DNA of 53,471 nucleotides from an uncultured Porphyromonadaceae bacterium (GCA_946187345.1 CAMHQD010000015.1:1-53471); one strand, 5' to 3'. Positions 1 through 8,314 are shown, counted from the stretch's first letter. The notes: generated from the sequence alone by a model not told the origin. Numbers and translations: made by a program.

Positions 1-97
1 TTGGATGTTAGATGTTGGATGTTAGATGTTGGATGTTGGATGTTAGATGTTAGATGTTAGATGTTAGACTAAAATCTAAAATCTAAAATCTAAAGTC
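1..97. repeat. Heptamer tandem array downstream of ffh
   Basis: About nine tandem heptamers of TTGGATG or TTAGATG are followed by three to four heptamers of TAAAATC. The array ends four bases before the ffh stop codon. No gene or clear terminator hairpin is visible here. Similar arrays of 7-9 nt units occur at many other gene edges in this window. Confidence 0.8.
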
Positions 98-100
98 TCA

Positions 101-1426
101 TCACTTGCCGCGCATCATGCTCAGCGGGTTCATCTTGCCCATCGTGCTCACCTTCTGCATCATCTTGCGCGTCTGCTCAAACTGCTTGAGCAAGCGGTTC
201 ACCTCTTGCAGCGTGGTGCCGCTGCCGGCGGCGATGCGGCGGCGACGGCTACCGTCGATAATCTCCGGACGGTGACGCTCGTCGGGCGTCATCGAGCGGA
301 TAATCGCCTCAACACCCTTGAAGGCGTTGTCGTCGATATCCAAATCCTTCACTGCCTTGCCCAGACCGGGGATCATGCCCAGCAAATCCTTGATATTGCC
401 CATCTTCTTGATTTGGCCAATCTGCGCGAGGAAGTCGTTGAAGTCAAACTCGTTGCGAGCCATCTTGCGCTGCAACTTCTTGGCCTCCTCCTCGTCGTAC
501 TGCTGCTGCATGCGGTCCACAAACGACACGATGTCGCCCATGCCCAGGATGCGGTCGGCCATACCGGCCGGACGGAACGGGTCGATGGCCTCCATGCGTT
601 CGCCGGTACCCACCCACTTGATGGGCTTGTCGACCACAGTGCGAATCGAGAGGGCCGCGCCACCGCGCGTGTCGCCGTCAAGTTTGGTGAGCACCACGCC
701 GTCAAAGTCGAGGCGCTCGTTAAACTCGCGAGCCGTGTTCACGGCGTCCTGGCCGGTCATCGAGTCAACCACAAACAGCGTCTCGGTGGGACGGATGGCA
801 TCCTTGATGGCTTTGATCTCGCGCATCATCTGCTCATCGACAGCCAGACGGCCGGCGGTGTCGATAATCACCAGGTTGTAACCCATCTGGCGGGCGTGAG
901 CGATGCCATGTTGGGCAATCTCAACTGGGTTCTTGCTCTCGGGCTCGCTATAGACGGGCACCTCGATTTGCTCGCCGATGACGCGCAATTGCTCGATGGC
1001 GGCGGGACGATAGACGTCACAGGCCACCAGCAACGGCTTCTTGCCCTGCTCGGCCTTGAGTTTGCGGGCCAGTTTGCCGCTGAAGGTTGTCTTACCACTA
1101 CCCTGCAGGCCACTCATCAATATCACGGCTGGCGAGCCCTCGATGTTGAACGGAGCCTGCTCGCCACCCATGAGGGCGGTTAACTCATCGTGAACAATCT
1201 TCACCATCAGTTGGCCGGGCTTGAGGCTGTTGATGACGTTCGCGCCAAGGGCCTTGGCCTTGACGGTGTCAGTAAACTGCTTGGCGACCTTGAAGTTGAC
1301 GTCGGCGTCAAGCAACGCGCGCCGCACCTCCTTGATGGTCTCGGCCACGTTAATCTCGGTGATGCGCGACTGGCCGCTCAGCACCTTGAACGAGCGTTCC
1401 AGTTTCTCGGATAAACTCTCAAACAT
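101..1426 (-). CDS. ffh: Signal recognition particle protein Ffh (SRP54)
   Basis: Ffh is the SRP GTPase. With 4.5S RNA it binds signal sequences on nascent chains and delivers ribosomes to FtsY at the inner membrane. The 441-residue protein has an N-terminal helical N domain, a GTPase domain with G1 GLQGSGKTT (residues 106-114), DTAGRL (189-194) and TKLDGD (247-252), and a methionine-rich C-terminal M domain ending MNPLSMMRGK. Length and domain order are normal for the family. The ATG start is preceded by an unusual CGACTAACGACTAATAT leader rather than a Shine-Dalgarno sequence. It lies about 107 bp downstream of panD on the same strand, with a hairpin between them, so it may have its own transcript. 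Identification is certain. Confidence 0.98.
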   Translation of the reverse strand: MFESLSEKLERSFKVLSGQSRITEINVAETIKEVRRALLDADVNFKVAKQFTDTVKAKALGANVINSLKPGQLMVKIVHDELTALMGGEQAPFNIEGSPAVILMSGLQGSGKTTFSGKLARKLKAEQGKKPLLVACDVYRPAAIEQLRVIGEQIEVPVYSEPESKNPVEIAQHGIAHARQMGYNLVIIDTAGRLAVDEQMMREIKAIKDAIRPTETLFVVDSMTGQDAVNTAREFNERLDFDGVVLTKLDGDTRGGAALSIRTVVDKPIKWVGTGERMEAIDPFRPAGMADRILGMGDIVSFVDRMQQQYDEEEAKKLQRKMARNEFDFNDFLAQIGQIKKMGNIKDLLGMIPGLGKAVKDLDIDDNAFKGVEAIIRSMTPDERHRPEIIDGSRRRRIAAGSGTTLQEVNRLLKQFEQTRKMMQKVSTMGKMNPLSMMRGK

Positions 1427-1430
1427 ATAT

Positions 1431-1511
1431 TAGTCGTTAGTCGATAGTCGGTAGTCGGTATAAAGCAGCCACGAGGTGGCTGCACACCGAACGTTTTTAG
1501 TCGTTAGTCAT
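1431..1511. repeat. TAGTCGN heptamer repeats flanking a hairpin
   Basis: Four tandem heptamers (TAGTCGT, TAGTCGA and two TAGTCGG) lie directly upstream of the ffh start, read on the opposite strand. Two further TAGTCGT/TAGTCAT units occur at about 1498-1511, on the other side of a small hairpin. The spacer between panD and ffh holds no gene. Confidence 0.75.
1465..1483 (-). terminator. Hairpin between panD and ffh
   Basis: A perfect 8-bp inverted repeat, GCAGCCAC/GTGGCTGC, has a 3-nt loop. Read on the minus strand it is followed by TTTATA, so it could terminate part of the panCD transcript before ffh. The T-run is short. A repeat-family hairpin with no terminator role is the alternative. Confidence 0.45.
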
Positions 1512-1533
1512 TCCTCTAACATCTAAAATCTAA

Positions 1534-1893
1534 TTACTCTCCACTCGCGAGGGTGTTGGTCGCGGGGTCGGGGAAGACGACCTGAGGCTCAAAGTCGCGA
1601 GCCTCATCGGGTGTCATCAGGGCATAGGCCATAATGATGATGATGTCGCCGGGCAACACGCGGCGCGCCGCGGCGCCGTTGAGACACACCGTGCCGCTGC
1701 CGCGCGGACCGGTGATGACATATGTGTCAAAACGCTCGCCGTTATTGTTGTCGACGATAAAGACGCGCTCGCCCTCCACGATGCCCACGGCATCCATCAG
1801 GTCACGGTCTAACGTGATGCTGCCCATATAGTTGAGGTTGGCGTCGGTCACCGTCACACGGTGAATCTTGCTCTTTAAAACTTGTATCAGCAT
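1534..1893 (-). CDS. panD: Aspartate 1-decarboxylase PanD
   Basis: PanD decarboxylates L-aspartate to beta-alanine, the second precursor of pantothenate. The 119-residue proenzyme has the self-cleavage site Gly24-Ser25 (in NYMGSITLD), where Ser25 becomes the pyruvoyl cofactor, and the conserved Lys9 and Tyr22. The NGAAAR substrate loop is also present. The gene starts 7 nt inside the end of panC on the same strand, so the two are translationally coupled. Together they supply beta-alanine and condense it with pantoate. The length is normal for the family. Confidence 0.97.
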   Translation of the reverse strand: MLIQVLKSKIHRVTVTDANLNYMGSITLDRDLMDAVGIVEGERVFIVDNNNGERFDTYVITGPRGSGTVCLNGAAARRVLPGDIIIIMAYALMTPDEARDFEPQVVFPDPATNTLASGE

Positions 1894-2741
1894 GTCGGTT
1901 GGGTATAGGTGATGTTGTCAATTTCGCGCACGTCACCGCAATAGACGGTGATGCAGCCCACAACGTAGTCGCTGTCGTCCCAATTGGCGAGGCTCTGCAG
2001 GGTGCGTCCGTCCACGATGTCGAAGTATTCCACTTCCATCTCGGGCCACGCGTTGATTGTGGCCACAACCCAGTCGTGGGTCTGCCGCAGGGTGTGGTGC
2101 TTGGCAAACTCAAGGCTCGCCTTGAGAGTGCCGAAGATGGCGGGTGCGGCACGGCGCGTCTCGGGAGTGAGGCGCACGTTGCGGCTGCTACGTGCCAGGC
2201 CGTCGTCCTCGCGCACCACCGGGCAAGTGACAATCTCTATGGGCGTCTGCATCTGCTCCACCATGGCGCGGATAACAGCAATCTGCTGGAAGTCCTTCTC
2301 GCCAAAGTAGGCTCGTGTGGCCTGTGACATCTCGAAGAGTTTGCTAACCACCTGACACACGCCGTTGAAGTGGCCGGGGCGCATTTTACCCTCCATGACC
2401 TCCATCACGGGACCGAGTTCAAAGACACGTTTGTCGGGCTCGGGATACATCTCCCCCACCGTGGGCATGAACGCCACATCTGCACCGGCCTGCTCCAGCA
2501 GAGCGGCGTCGGCCTCAGCAGTGCGCGGATAGGTCTTCAGGTCGTCGGGGTTGTTGAATTGTGTGGGGTTCAGAAACACACTCACAACAACGATATCATT
2601 CTCACGGCGAGCACGTTCCACCAGCGAGAGGTGACCGGCGTGCAACGCGCCCATTGTCGGCACCAGGCCGATGCTCTTGCCCTGCTTGCGCAGCGGGGCC
2701 ACAAAGTCGCGCAGTTTGTCTACGCGCTCAATAATCTTCAT
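1887..2741 (-). CDS. panC: Pantothenate synthetase PanC
   Basis: PanC condenses pantoate with beta-alanine, using ATP via a pantoyl-adenylate, to make pantothenate for CoA. The 284-residue protein has the nucleotidyl-transferase HIGH-like motif MGALHAGH (His34, His37) and the GLARSSRN segment that replaces KMSKS in this family. I chose the ATG at 2741. An in-frame upstream ATG at 2825 would add 28 non-homologous residues read straight through the promoter. The stop overlaps the panD start by 7 nt. Both genes appear to be transcribed from the promoter at about 2780. Confidence 0.96.
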   Translation of the reverse strand: MKIIERVDKLRDFVAPLRKQGKSIGLVPTMGALHAGHLSLVERARRENDIVVVSVFLNPTQFNNPDDLKTYPRTAEADAALLEQAGADVAFMPTVGEMYPEPDKRVFELGPVMEVMEGKMRPGHFNGVCQVVSKLFEMSQATRAYFGEKDFQQIAVIRAMVEQMQTPIEIVTCPVVREDDGLARSSRNVRLTPETRRAAPAIFGTLKASLEFAKHHTLRQTHDWVVATINAWPEMEVEYFDIVDGRTLQSLANWDDSDYVVGCITVYCGDVREIDNITYTQPTC

Positions 2742-2779
2742 TGCTATATATTTTATTTTTAATCTGCTAAAAATCGCCG

Positions 2780-2787
2780 CAAAGGTA
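2780..2787 (-). promoter_or_regulatory. Putative panCD promoter (-7 box)
   Basis: On the minus strand the sequence TTTTTCGTACCTTTGC contains the Bacteroidota -7 box TACCTTTG, about 38 nt upstream of the panC ATG. No convincing -33 TTTG is seen. Nearly the same core appears upstream of typA (31111) and of the TPP riboswitch (35201), which supports a promoter role. Confidence 0.6.
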
Positions 2788-2833
2788 CGAAAAATAACGC
2801 ACAATTCATAATTAACTACTCTCATAACGCTTA

Positions 2834-2873
2834 GTAATCTAAGAATTCTAAGAAATCTAAGAATTCTAAGGAT
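2834..2873. repeat. Nonamer tandem array (TCTAAGAAT)
   Basis: Four tandem 9-nt units (TCTAAGAAT, TCTAAGAAA, TCTAAGAAT, TCTAAGGAT) fill the gap between the DoxX stop codon and the panC promoter region. Related units recur at 20300-20375 next to the M6 protease gene. Confidence 0.7.
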
Positions 2874-4207
2874 TACAAATGTTCCCCATCTTGTAGGGCC
2901 GGGCCTTGGCCTGGCCGCTCGGCCACATTGTCGCGCTTGACGCGGAACAGGGCGGCCACCGGATTAAGCAAAATCAGCGCTATCATCGCCGCCAGCCAGC
3001 CGTAGAACAGCCACAACAACTCCGCCTCGTCGTCCATGTCGCCGCCCAATGATAGTAGCGTCGATGACTTGTCACTCAACTGCTCTTCACCAATCGACGA
3101 GAGAGTGCGTTTCCACATCACCGTGCCATCGTGCAGCATCACCACAGCCGGATTACCACGCGCGAGCATCTTCACCTCGGTGTCCTCGGCACGATACATC
3201 GTGTAGTCGGCCAACGAGATGTCGTTCCACCGTTCCACCTCCAACTCGGTGGCCGGCGTGAGGCCCACCACGTTCGCGCCCTGTGAACGAGCCAGATCGG
3301 TGAGGCGGTTGAGCGTGTAGGTGTGGCCGATGCTCACGGTGGGCAGACTGGGGAAGAGCAGCATCACCACGTCATGGATGGTATCATTCAAGAGTTCGCT
3401 GCTCACGTCGGCACCGGTCTCCACATCGCGGATAGTGAACAGACGTGTGCCCTCGTCGGACGGCACTACGGTATCATTGCCTGGCAGTTTGTAGCGGTCC
3501 ACAAAGGTCCACCCGGCCTCCTCATCGGGCAGGCTGTCGAGCGCGAAATCTTGCCGCACCCCATCCGCGTTCTCATAGATAAAGCGGTAGTCACCCTCGT
3601 CACCCTCGTCTGCACCGGTGGCCACAAGTTTGGTTCCCACAGGATAGGGCCTGAAGTCAAGCAACGGTTGCACGAAGTAGCCGCGCAGGGCAATTGCCAC
3701 CGCCAGAGCCACCGCCAGCAGCGGCACGAGCCAGTGGAGGACCGGCCGATAGAGGCTACCGGCACGGCGGTTGTAAATAATCAAGAATGTCGTGGCAATG
3801 AGCAACAGCACGTTTTTGGCAAACGTCTGCCAGTTGGTGAGCACGAGCGCGTCTCCAAAGCAACCGCAGTCCGGCACAGCGTCGGTCACCGCCAGCCACA
3901 ACGTGAGCGGCGTCATCACCGCCAGCATGGCCATCGTCAGCCACGGCGCCACCCGGCGATGGGCGCCCACAATGAGCATCACGCCCAGCATAAACTCTGT
4001 TGCGGCAAGGGCTATGGCACCCACCAGCGCCAGCCCTGTCAGGCCCTCCAGCCCCAGAGCCATCAGATACTCGGTAATCTTGTAGTAGCCGCCGTAGGGG
4101 TCGATGGCCTTTACAAAACCCGAGAAGGCAAATGTGCCGCCAACGAGCACGCGCACGGCAACCACCGCCACGCGCCACCACCACACCTGGGCCTTTGTCG
4201 CTGCCAT
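2873..4207 (-). CDS. BT_3928-like DoxX family membrane protein
   Basis: The N-terminal half (about residues 10-170) is a DoxX/MauE-like four-helix membrane domain: several hydrophobic helices, the motif [18 protein letters not shown] near the start, and a cysteine pair in VPDCGCFGD. The C-terminal half is an extracytoplasmic thioredoxin-like region without a clear CxxC, followed by a final hydrophobic helix. This matches the Bacteroidota BT_3928 family. Its role is unproven but probably concerns electron or redox exchange across the membrane. The start chosen is the ATG at 4207, which overlaps the DUF1599 stop as TGATG. A GTG one codon upstream is possible. The last residues ([15 protein letters not shown]) are encoded by a copy of a 32-bp repeat also found at 13604. 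It lies downstream of trxB and DUF1599 in one tight cluster. Confidence 0.85.
   Translation of the reverse strand: MAATKAQVWWWRVAVVAVRVLVGGTFAFSGFVKAIDPYGGYYKITEYLMALGLEGLTGLALVGAIALAATEFMLGVMLIVGAHRRVAPWLTMAMLAVMTPLTLWLAVTDAVPDCGCFGDALVLTNWQTFAKNVLLLIATTFLIIYNRRAGSLYRPVLHWLVPLLAVALAVAIALRGYFVQPLLDFRPYPVGTKLVATGADEGDEGDYRFIYENADGVRQDFALDSLPDEEAGWTFVDRYKLPGNDTVVPSDEGTRLFTIRDVETGADVSSELLNDTIHDVVMLLFPSLPTVSIGHTYTLNRLTDLARSQGANVVGLTPATELEVERWNDISLADYTMYRAEDTEVKMLARGNPAVVMLHDGTVMWKRTLSSIGEEQLSDKSSTLLSLGGDMDDEAELLWLFYGWLAAMIALILLNPVAALFRVKRDNVAERPGQGPALQDGEHL
2891..2922. repeat. 32-bp dispersed repeat, copy inside the DoxX gene 3' end
   Basis: This 32-bp stretch begins TTGTAGGGCC and ends CTGGCCGCTCGG. 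It differs by one base from the intergenic copy at 13604-13635. Here it is translated as the C-terminal tail of the DoxX protein, which suggests that insertion of a repeat changed the protein's end. Confidence 0.75.
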
Positions 4208-4761
4208 CACCGCGCCGGTTCAGGGGTCGCAAGCCCCAGTTTGATCAAAGCAAACACGGCATAGTTCACCATGTCTTGATAATTGCTGGCAATGCCCTCG
4301 CTAACGAGCGTCGTGCCATCGTGATCCTCAATCTCCTTGACGCGCTGCAACTTGGTGAGAATAATGTCAGCAAAACTGCTCACACGCATATCGCGCCACG
4401 CCTCGTCATAGTCGGTGTTCTTAGCCAACATCAAGTCACGCGTGGCGGTGATGTGCCGATCATATAGCGCCAAAGCCTCATCGGCACTGATGTCAACCTT
4501 GTCGGCATAGCCACGCTCAAGTTGTATCACACCCATGACACCATAGTTTACAATAGCGATGAACTCCGGCACGATTCCCTCGCCCACCTTGGTCTGGCCG
4601 CTTACCTGCAACTGGCGGATGCGCTTCGCTTTGATGAAGAGTTGGTCTGTCACCGTGGCCGGACGCATAATGCGCCATGATGGGCCATAGTCTTTCATCT
4701 TGTCGATAAACACACTGCGGCAGCACGCCACCACAGCATCATATTCCTTTTTCGTTTCCAT
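4207..4761 (-). CDS. DUF1599 protein (nucleotide modification associated domain 1), internal duplication
   Basis: This 184-residue protein is built from two copies of one helical module. The first has DKMKDYGPSWRIMR and VGEGIVPEFIAIVNYGVMGVIQL. The second has NTDYDEAWRDMR and VSEGIASNYQDMVNYAVFALIKL. DUF1599 (Nmad1) is a conserved Bacteroidota family linked by name to nucleotide modification. Its reaction is unknown to me and none is assigned. The ATG at 4761 is preferred over a GTG one codon upstream. The leader contains GAGTAGA repeats. The stop overlaps the DoxX start, and trxB ends 12 bp upstream, so the three genes are probably cotranscribed. Confidence 0.87.
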   Translation of the reverse strand: METKKEYDAVVACCRSVFIDKMKDYGPSWRIMRPATVTDQLFIKAKRIRQLQVSGQTKVGEGIVPEFIAIVNYGVMGVIQLERGYADKVDISADEALALYDRHITATRDLMLAKNTDYDEAWRDMRVSSFADIILTKLQRVKEIEDHDGTTLVSEGIASNYQDMVNYAVFALIKLGLATPEPAR

Positions 4762-4773
4762 CACGTACTCTCT

Positions 4774-5706
4774 CTACTCTCTACTCAAAAACTTTTGGGC
4801 GTCAAGCGCGGCGCGGCAACCATCGCCAGCGGCGGCGATTGCCTGGCGATAGTCCGGATTTGCCACGTCACCGGCGGCAAACACGCCCGGCACGCTCGTT
4901 GCCGTGGAGTGAGGCGCGGTGACGATATAGCCCGCCGGATCAAGGTCCACCTGACCGGACAGGAAATCTGTGGCCGGCTGGTGACCGATGGCCAAGAAGA
5001 AGCCGTCGATGGGCAAATCAAAACGCTCCTCACGCGGTTCACCGCGATGGCGCACGAGGTGGGCACCCTGCACACCGCCGTCGCCGTAAAGGCCCTCAGT
5101 GTTGCAATTATATAAAATCTCGATGTTAGGAGTCTGCTCGACGCGCTCGCGCATCGCCGCACTGGCACGCAAGTAGTCCTTGCGAACGATCATATACACT
5201 TTCGAGGCCAAATGGCTCAGGTAGTGAGCCTCCTCACAGGCGGTGTCGCCGCCGCCCACCACTGCCACCATCTTGCGGCGGTAGAAGAAGCCGTCGCAGG
5301 TGGCGCAGGCACTCACTCCCAGGCCGGCATACTTCTGCTCATCGGCCAGACCGAGGTACTTGGCGCGCGCGCCAGTGGCGACAATCACGGTGGCGGCGGC
5401 AATCTGCTCGCCACTGTCGAGCGTAGCCACAAACGGGCGCGAACCCAGGTCAACCGATGTTACCGAGCCTTGCCGCACGTCACCGCCAACGTTTATCACT
5501 TGCTGTCGCATGTCACTCACTAACTGCGTGCCATCCACGCCGGTGGGAAAACCGGGAAAATTCTCGATGGTGGTGGTTGTGGTAAGTTGGCCGCCGGGCT
5601 GGATGCCTTCCAGCAAAATGGCGGACACAGCGGCACGTGCCATATAGATTGCGGCGGTGTAGCCCGCGGGGCCGCCGCCGATTATCAAGCATTTCGTCTC
5701 TGTCAT
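4774..5706 (-). CDS. trxB: Thioredoxin reductase TrxB
   Basis: TrxB moves electrons from NADPH through FAD to oxidised thioredoxin in the cytoplasm. The 310-residue protein has an N-terminal FAD-binding GGGPAGYTAAIYMARA, the redox-active CATC (Cys134, Cys137), the NADPH-binding VVGGGDTACEEA, and a C-terminal GVFAAGDV FAD motif. Length and motif spacing match bacterial low-molecular-weight TrxB. It heads the minus-strand cluster with DUF1599 and the DoxX protein. This context suggests, but does not prove, a shared redox role with the DoxX partner. Confidence 0.97.
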   Translation of the reverse strand: MTETKCLIIGGGPAGYTAAIYMARAAVSAILLEGIQPGGQLTTTTTIENFPGFPTGVDGTQLVSDMRQQVINVGGDVRQGSVTSVDLGSRPFVATLDSGEQIAAATVIVATGARAKYLGLADEQKYAGLGVSACATCDGFFYRRKMVAVVGGGDTACEEAHYLSHLASKVYMIVRKDYLRASAAMRERVEQTPNIEILYNCNTEGLYGDGGVQGAHLVRHRGEPREERFDLPIDGFFLAIGHQPATDFLSGQVDLDPAGYIVTAPHSTATSVPGVFAAGDVANPDYRQAIAAAGDGCRAALDAQKFLSRE

Positions 5707-5742
5707 CTTGGTAATATTCTAAATTATTTGTTATTTCAACTG

Positions 5743-5750
5743 CAAAGATA
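5743..5750 (-). promoter_or_regulatory. Putative trxB promoter (-7 box)
   Basis: The minus strand reads TATCTTTGC, matching TAnnTTTG, about 37 nt upstream of the trxB ATG. A good -33 TTTG is not seen. Confidence 0.6.
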
Positions 5751-5776
5751 CCAAAAATTATTCATAACACATATAA

Positions 5777-5935
5777 TAATACTTCGGTAAAAAATGAAAA
5801 AGTGCTATAAATCATTGTTTCGCGTCTATTTCAGTCTATAACGACGTCTATTTTCGACATTTTTTATTTTAGACGTGAATTGACGTTGTCATAGACGTGA
5901 ATTGACGCTAACTTCTAAAAATTTCCGAAGTAGTA
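5777..5935. other. Iterated TAGACG sites inside an inverted-repeat frame
   Basis: This is part of the 331-bp spacer between trxB and the isomerase-like gene, which holds no gene. The hexamer TAGACG or its complement CGTCTA occurs four times, at about 5822, 5845, 5871 and 5893. The last two belong to a 16-bp direct repeat, TAGACGTGAATTGACG, with a 22-bp period. ACGTCTA (5844-5850) and TAGACGT (5870-5876) form a perfect 7-bp dyad. An outer near-perfect 11-bp inverted repeat (TAATACTTCGG/CCGAAGTAGTA) frames the block. It could be an operator cluster or a decayed mini-transposon. Confidence 0.6.
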
Positions 5936-5955
5936 ATATAATAAGCAGCGCATAA

Positions 5956-5988
5956 TTTTGGAAGTTCACACTTTTTTGGTAATTTTGC
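5956..5988 (+). promoter_or_regulatory. Promoter of the isomerase-like gene
   Basis: TTTTGG at 5956-5961 and TAATTTTGC at 5980-5988 are separated by about 19 nt, matching the Bacteroidota -33/-7 arrangement. The start codon lies 50 nt downstream. A second, overlapping TAATTTTG at 5953-5960 could be an alternative -7 box. Confidence 0.7.
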
Positions 5989-6037
5989 GGTTGCTTGTAT
6001 TTACAACGACTGTGAAAACCTAAAAACAAAACCTGAT

Positions 6038-7237
6038 ATGGACATAGCAATCTTCACTCTGACAAGCGCACTGCACGACGAACAAGCCGTGGGCGCGACA
6101 ACGGCGGCGTTCCTCACGGCGCTGCGCATCCCTTACAATCTATGTGGGGCTGACTATGGTGAGTACGGCTCGCATGATCTCAACCTGATTTTTGTGCGCA
6201 CGGGCGGCACCGAAGGTATCTTCCGCGACCTGCTGCCGCAACTGCGCCAGCAGAGTTCGCAACCCATCTACCTGCTCACCAACGGGTCGAGCAACTCGCT
6301 GGCGGCATCAATGGAAATCTTGAGTTACCTGCGGCAGCGAGACATCGCCGGCGAGATTCTCCACGGCAGTAACAGTTACGTGGCGCAGCGCATCGCCGAA
6401 CTTGCCGCCACCGGTGCCGCACGACGCAAACTGCGCGGACAGCGGCTGGGCATCATCGGCGCGCCCAGCGACTGGCTCATTTCAAGTTTGGTGGACCGCA
6501 ACGAGGTGAGAAACAAACTGGGTATCGACCTGATTGACATCAATATGGACGAGTTGATAGCCCTGCACAACTCAATATCCGTGCCAACAGCCGTGAACGT
6601 TGCCGCGCCGGTGCCTAATGACGAAATCCGCTTGGCTCTGCCCGGTGCCGAGCGCATCTACCTCGCCCTGAAACAAATAGTGGAGCGATACAAACTGAAC
6701 GGGCTTACGATACGCTGTTTTGACCTGCTCACGGCAGTGCGCAACACCGGCTGCCTCGCATTGGCGCGCCTCAACAGCGAGGGCATTATCGCCGGATGTG
6801 AGGGCGACATGCCGGCCATGCTCAGCATGGCCATCGCGCAGGCTGTGACCGGCTGCACCGGCTTCCAGAGCAACCCGGCACGCATCAACCCCGAAACGGG
6901 CGAAATCCTGATGGCCCACTGCACCATTCCATTCAACATGGTGGACCGCTATGAGTTGGACACTCATTTCGAGAGTGGCATCGGCGTGGGAATACGCGGT
7001 TTCCGGCACTCGGGACCGGTGACGCTGTTCAAGGTGAGCGGGAACCTGCAGCGCTGCTTCGCCGCCCAGGGCTCGCTGGAGCAATGCGGCTGCGAGGCCG
7101 ACCTGTGCCGCACCCAGATGTCAATACGCCTCTACGACCGCCAGCAGGCCCGCTACTTCCTCACCGACCCCATCGGCAACCATCACATCGTTGTACCGGG
7201 CCACGTGGCCAACACCTTGCGCGCCGTCATCAGTTAA
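6038..7237 (+). CDS. L-fucose/L-arabinose isomerase-fold protein
   Basis: This 399-residue cytoplasmic protein resembles the FucI/AraA isomerase superfamily. An N-terminal Rossmann-like half contains DLNLIFVRTGGTEG and RLGIIGAPSDWLI. The C-terminal half has GIIAGCEGDMPAMLSM, ILMAHCTIPF and FESGIGVGIRGF, which carry the expected acidic and histidine positions of the metal site. Members of this superfamily interconvert aldose and ketose sugars, but the substrate cannot be read from the sequence. It is shorter than classical FucI (about 590 residues) or AraA (about 500). It has its own promoter downstream of the TAGACG repeat block and no sugar-catabolic neighbours, so its physiological role is open. 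Confidence 0.75.
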   Translation: MDIAIFTLTSALHDEQAVGATTAAFLTALRIPYNLCGADYGEYGSHDLNLIFVRTGGTEGIFRDLLPQLRQQSSQPIYLLTNGSSNSLAASMEILSYLRQRDIAGEILHGSNSYVAQRIAELAATGAARRKLRGQRLGIIGAPSDWLISSLVDRNEVRNKLGIDLIDINMDELIALHNSISVPTAVNVAAPVPNDEIRLALPGAERIYLALKQIVERYKLNGLTIRCFDLLTAVRNTGCLALARLNSEGIIAGCEGDMPAMLSMAIAQAVTGCTGFQSNPARINPETGEILMAHCTIPFNMVDRYELDTHFESGIGVGIRGFRHSGPVTLFKVSGNLQRCFAAQGSLEQCGCEADLCRTQMSIRLYDRQQARYFLTDPIGNHHIVVPGHVANTLRAVIS

Positions 7238-7253
7238 CACGCCATTGCTTCAC

Positions 7254-7322
7254 GGGGACGGTTCTTGTGCTTCACGGGGACGGTTCTTGTGCTTCATTTA
7301 CTGAAACACAAGAACCGTCCCC
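7254..7322. repeat. GGGGACGGTTCTTGTG hairpin, three copies
   Basis: The 16-mer GGGGACGGTTCTTGTG occurs at 7254-7269 and 7276-7291, and its exact complement lies at 7307-7322. The second and third copies form a 16-bp perfect stem that can be extended by TTCA/TGAA. It lies between two convergent genes and could terminate both. I recall this motif as a widespread bacterial palindromic repeat, but no dedicated transposase is adjacent here. Confidence 0.85.
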
Positions 7323-7365
7323 ATATGGCAATTCATGGCGATTCGTGTTTAATTTTTCGACGGTC

Positions 7366-8274
7366 TCATTGTTGCTCGTGGGATGTCGCCGCGTCTGGCG
7401 AGCCTATCTTCACCTTCATCTCGTCGAAGCCCTTGCCGAAAACGCCGCTCACCTTGGCCTGGGTGATGAACGCCTCGGGGTCGGTGCGCTTGATGATGCG
7501 CATCAGGTGGACGCTCTCAAGCCGGCGGCACATCACCATCACAATCTTCACCTCCTGCTTGCTATACCATCCCATGCCCGAGAGCACCGTGCAGCCGCGG
7601 TGCGCCTCATTGTTGACGGCGTTGGCGATATCTTCCCACCGCTTGGAGATAATGAAAAACTGGTAACTTTGCCGATTGTTATTGATCACCCAGTCGGCGG
7701 TGAAAGAGTTGATAATCATGAAGATGAGAGCAAACACGATTTTGTCGATGCTATGGAATAGCGCGTAACTCGAACAGATTATCACCATGTCGGTGTATAG
7801 CATCATGCGGCCAAATGAGATGGTGGTGTGCTTGGTGACCACAGCGGCGATAATGTCAGTGCCGGCCGTGCTGCCGTTGTTGACAAAGACGGTGCCGATG
7901 CCAACGCCACACAGCAATGCGCCGATGATGATGTTCATGAATGGCTGTTGAGCGACGATTGGCTCGGGAAAAAGTGGCTGCATCACGCCGATATAGAATG
8001 TGGCGAGCGTGGCGCCGACGATGGTGCGAATGACGAACTGCTTGCCCACGGTGCGGAATGCGACGGCCAGCAATGCGGCATTGATGAGATAGTAGGTGAC
8101 GGCCACGTTCCAGTCAAAGGCGAAATACAGTAGCGACGACAGACCGGTGACGCCGCCGGTAACAACCTTCTCGGGCAGTATAAAGGCGGTGAAGCCAAAC
8201 GCGTAGCAGGCCAGACCCAGCGCAATCATCAGGTAATCGTGGGCCATCGACAGTATATTTTTGCTCACTGACAT
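7366..8274 (-). CDS. YitT family membrane protein (DUF2179 C-terminus)
   Basis: The 302-residue protein has five to six hydrophobic helices in its first 200 residues. These include the family signature LPEKVVTGGVTGLSSLLY near residue 33 and VFVNNGSTAGTDIIAAVV near residue 130. A soluble DUF2179 domain follows (about residues 205-285, with VLSGMGWYSKQEVKIVMVMCRRLE and DPEAFITQAKVSGVFGKGF). This matches YitT proteins, whose transport or regulatory function is not established. It converges on the isomerase gene through the hairpin at 7254-7322. It diverges from the small membrane protein at 8381 across a palindrome. Confidence 0.9.
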   Translation of the reverse strand: MSVSKNILSMAHDYLMIALGLACYAFGFTAFILPEKVVTGGVTGLSSLLYFAFDWNVAVTYYLINAALLAVAFRTVGKQFVIRTIVGATLATFYIGVMQPLFPEPIVAQQPFMNIIIGALLCGVGIGTVFVNNGSTAGTDIIAAVVTKHTTISFGRMMLYTDMVIICSSYALFHSIDKIVFALIFMIINSFTADWVINNNRQSYQFFIISKRWEDIANAVNNEAHRGCTVLSGMGWYSKQEVKIVMVMCRRLESVHLMRIIKRTDPEAFITQAKVSGVFGKGFDEMKVKIGSPDAATSHEQQ

Positions 8275-8293
8275 TTTTTTGGGTTGATTGATG

Positions 8294-8314
8294 GCACAAA
8301 ATTTGCATTTGTGC
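8294..8314. promoter_or_regulatory. Palindrome between divergent genes
   Basis: GCACAAA (8294-8300) and TTTGTGC (8308-8314) form a perfect 7-bp dyad with a 7-nt centre. It lies 20 nt upstream of the YitT start and 67 nt upstream of the opposite gene. An operator or overlapping promoter elements are plausible. Nothing identifies the regulator. Confidence 0.4.

Noticed and set aside
2742-2825. A 28-residue N-terminal extension of PanC
   Set aside because: It runs through the TACCTTTG promoter and does not match PanC proteins, which start at MKIIERV-like sequence.
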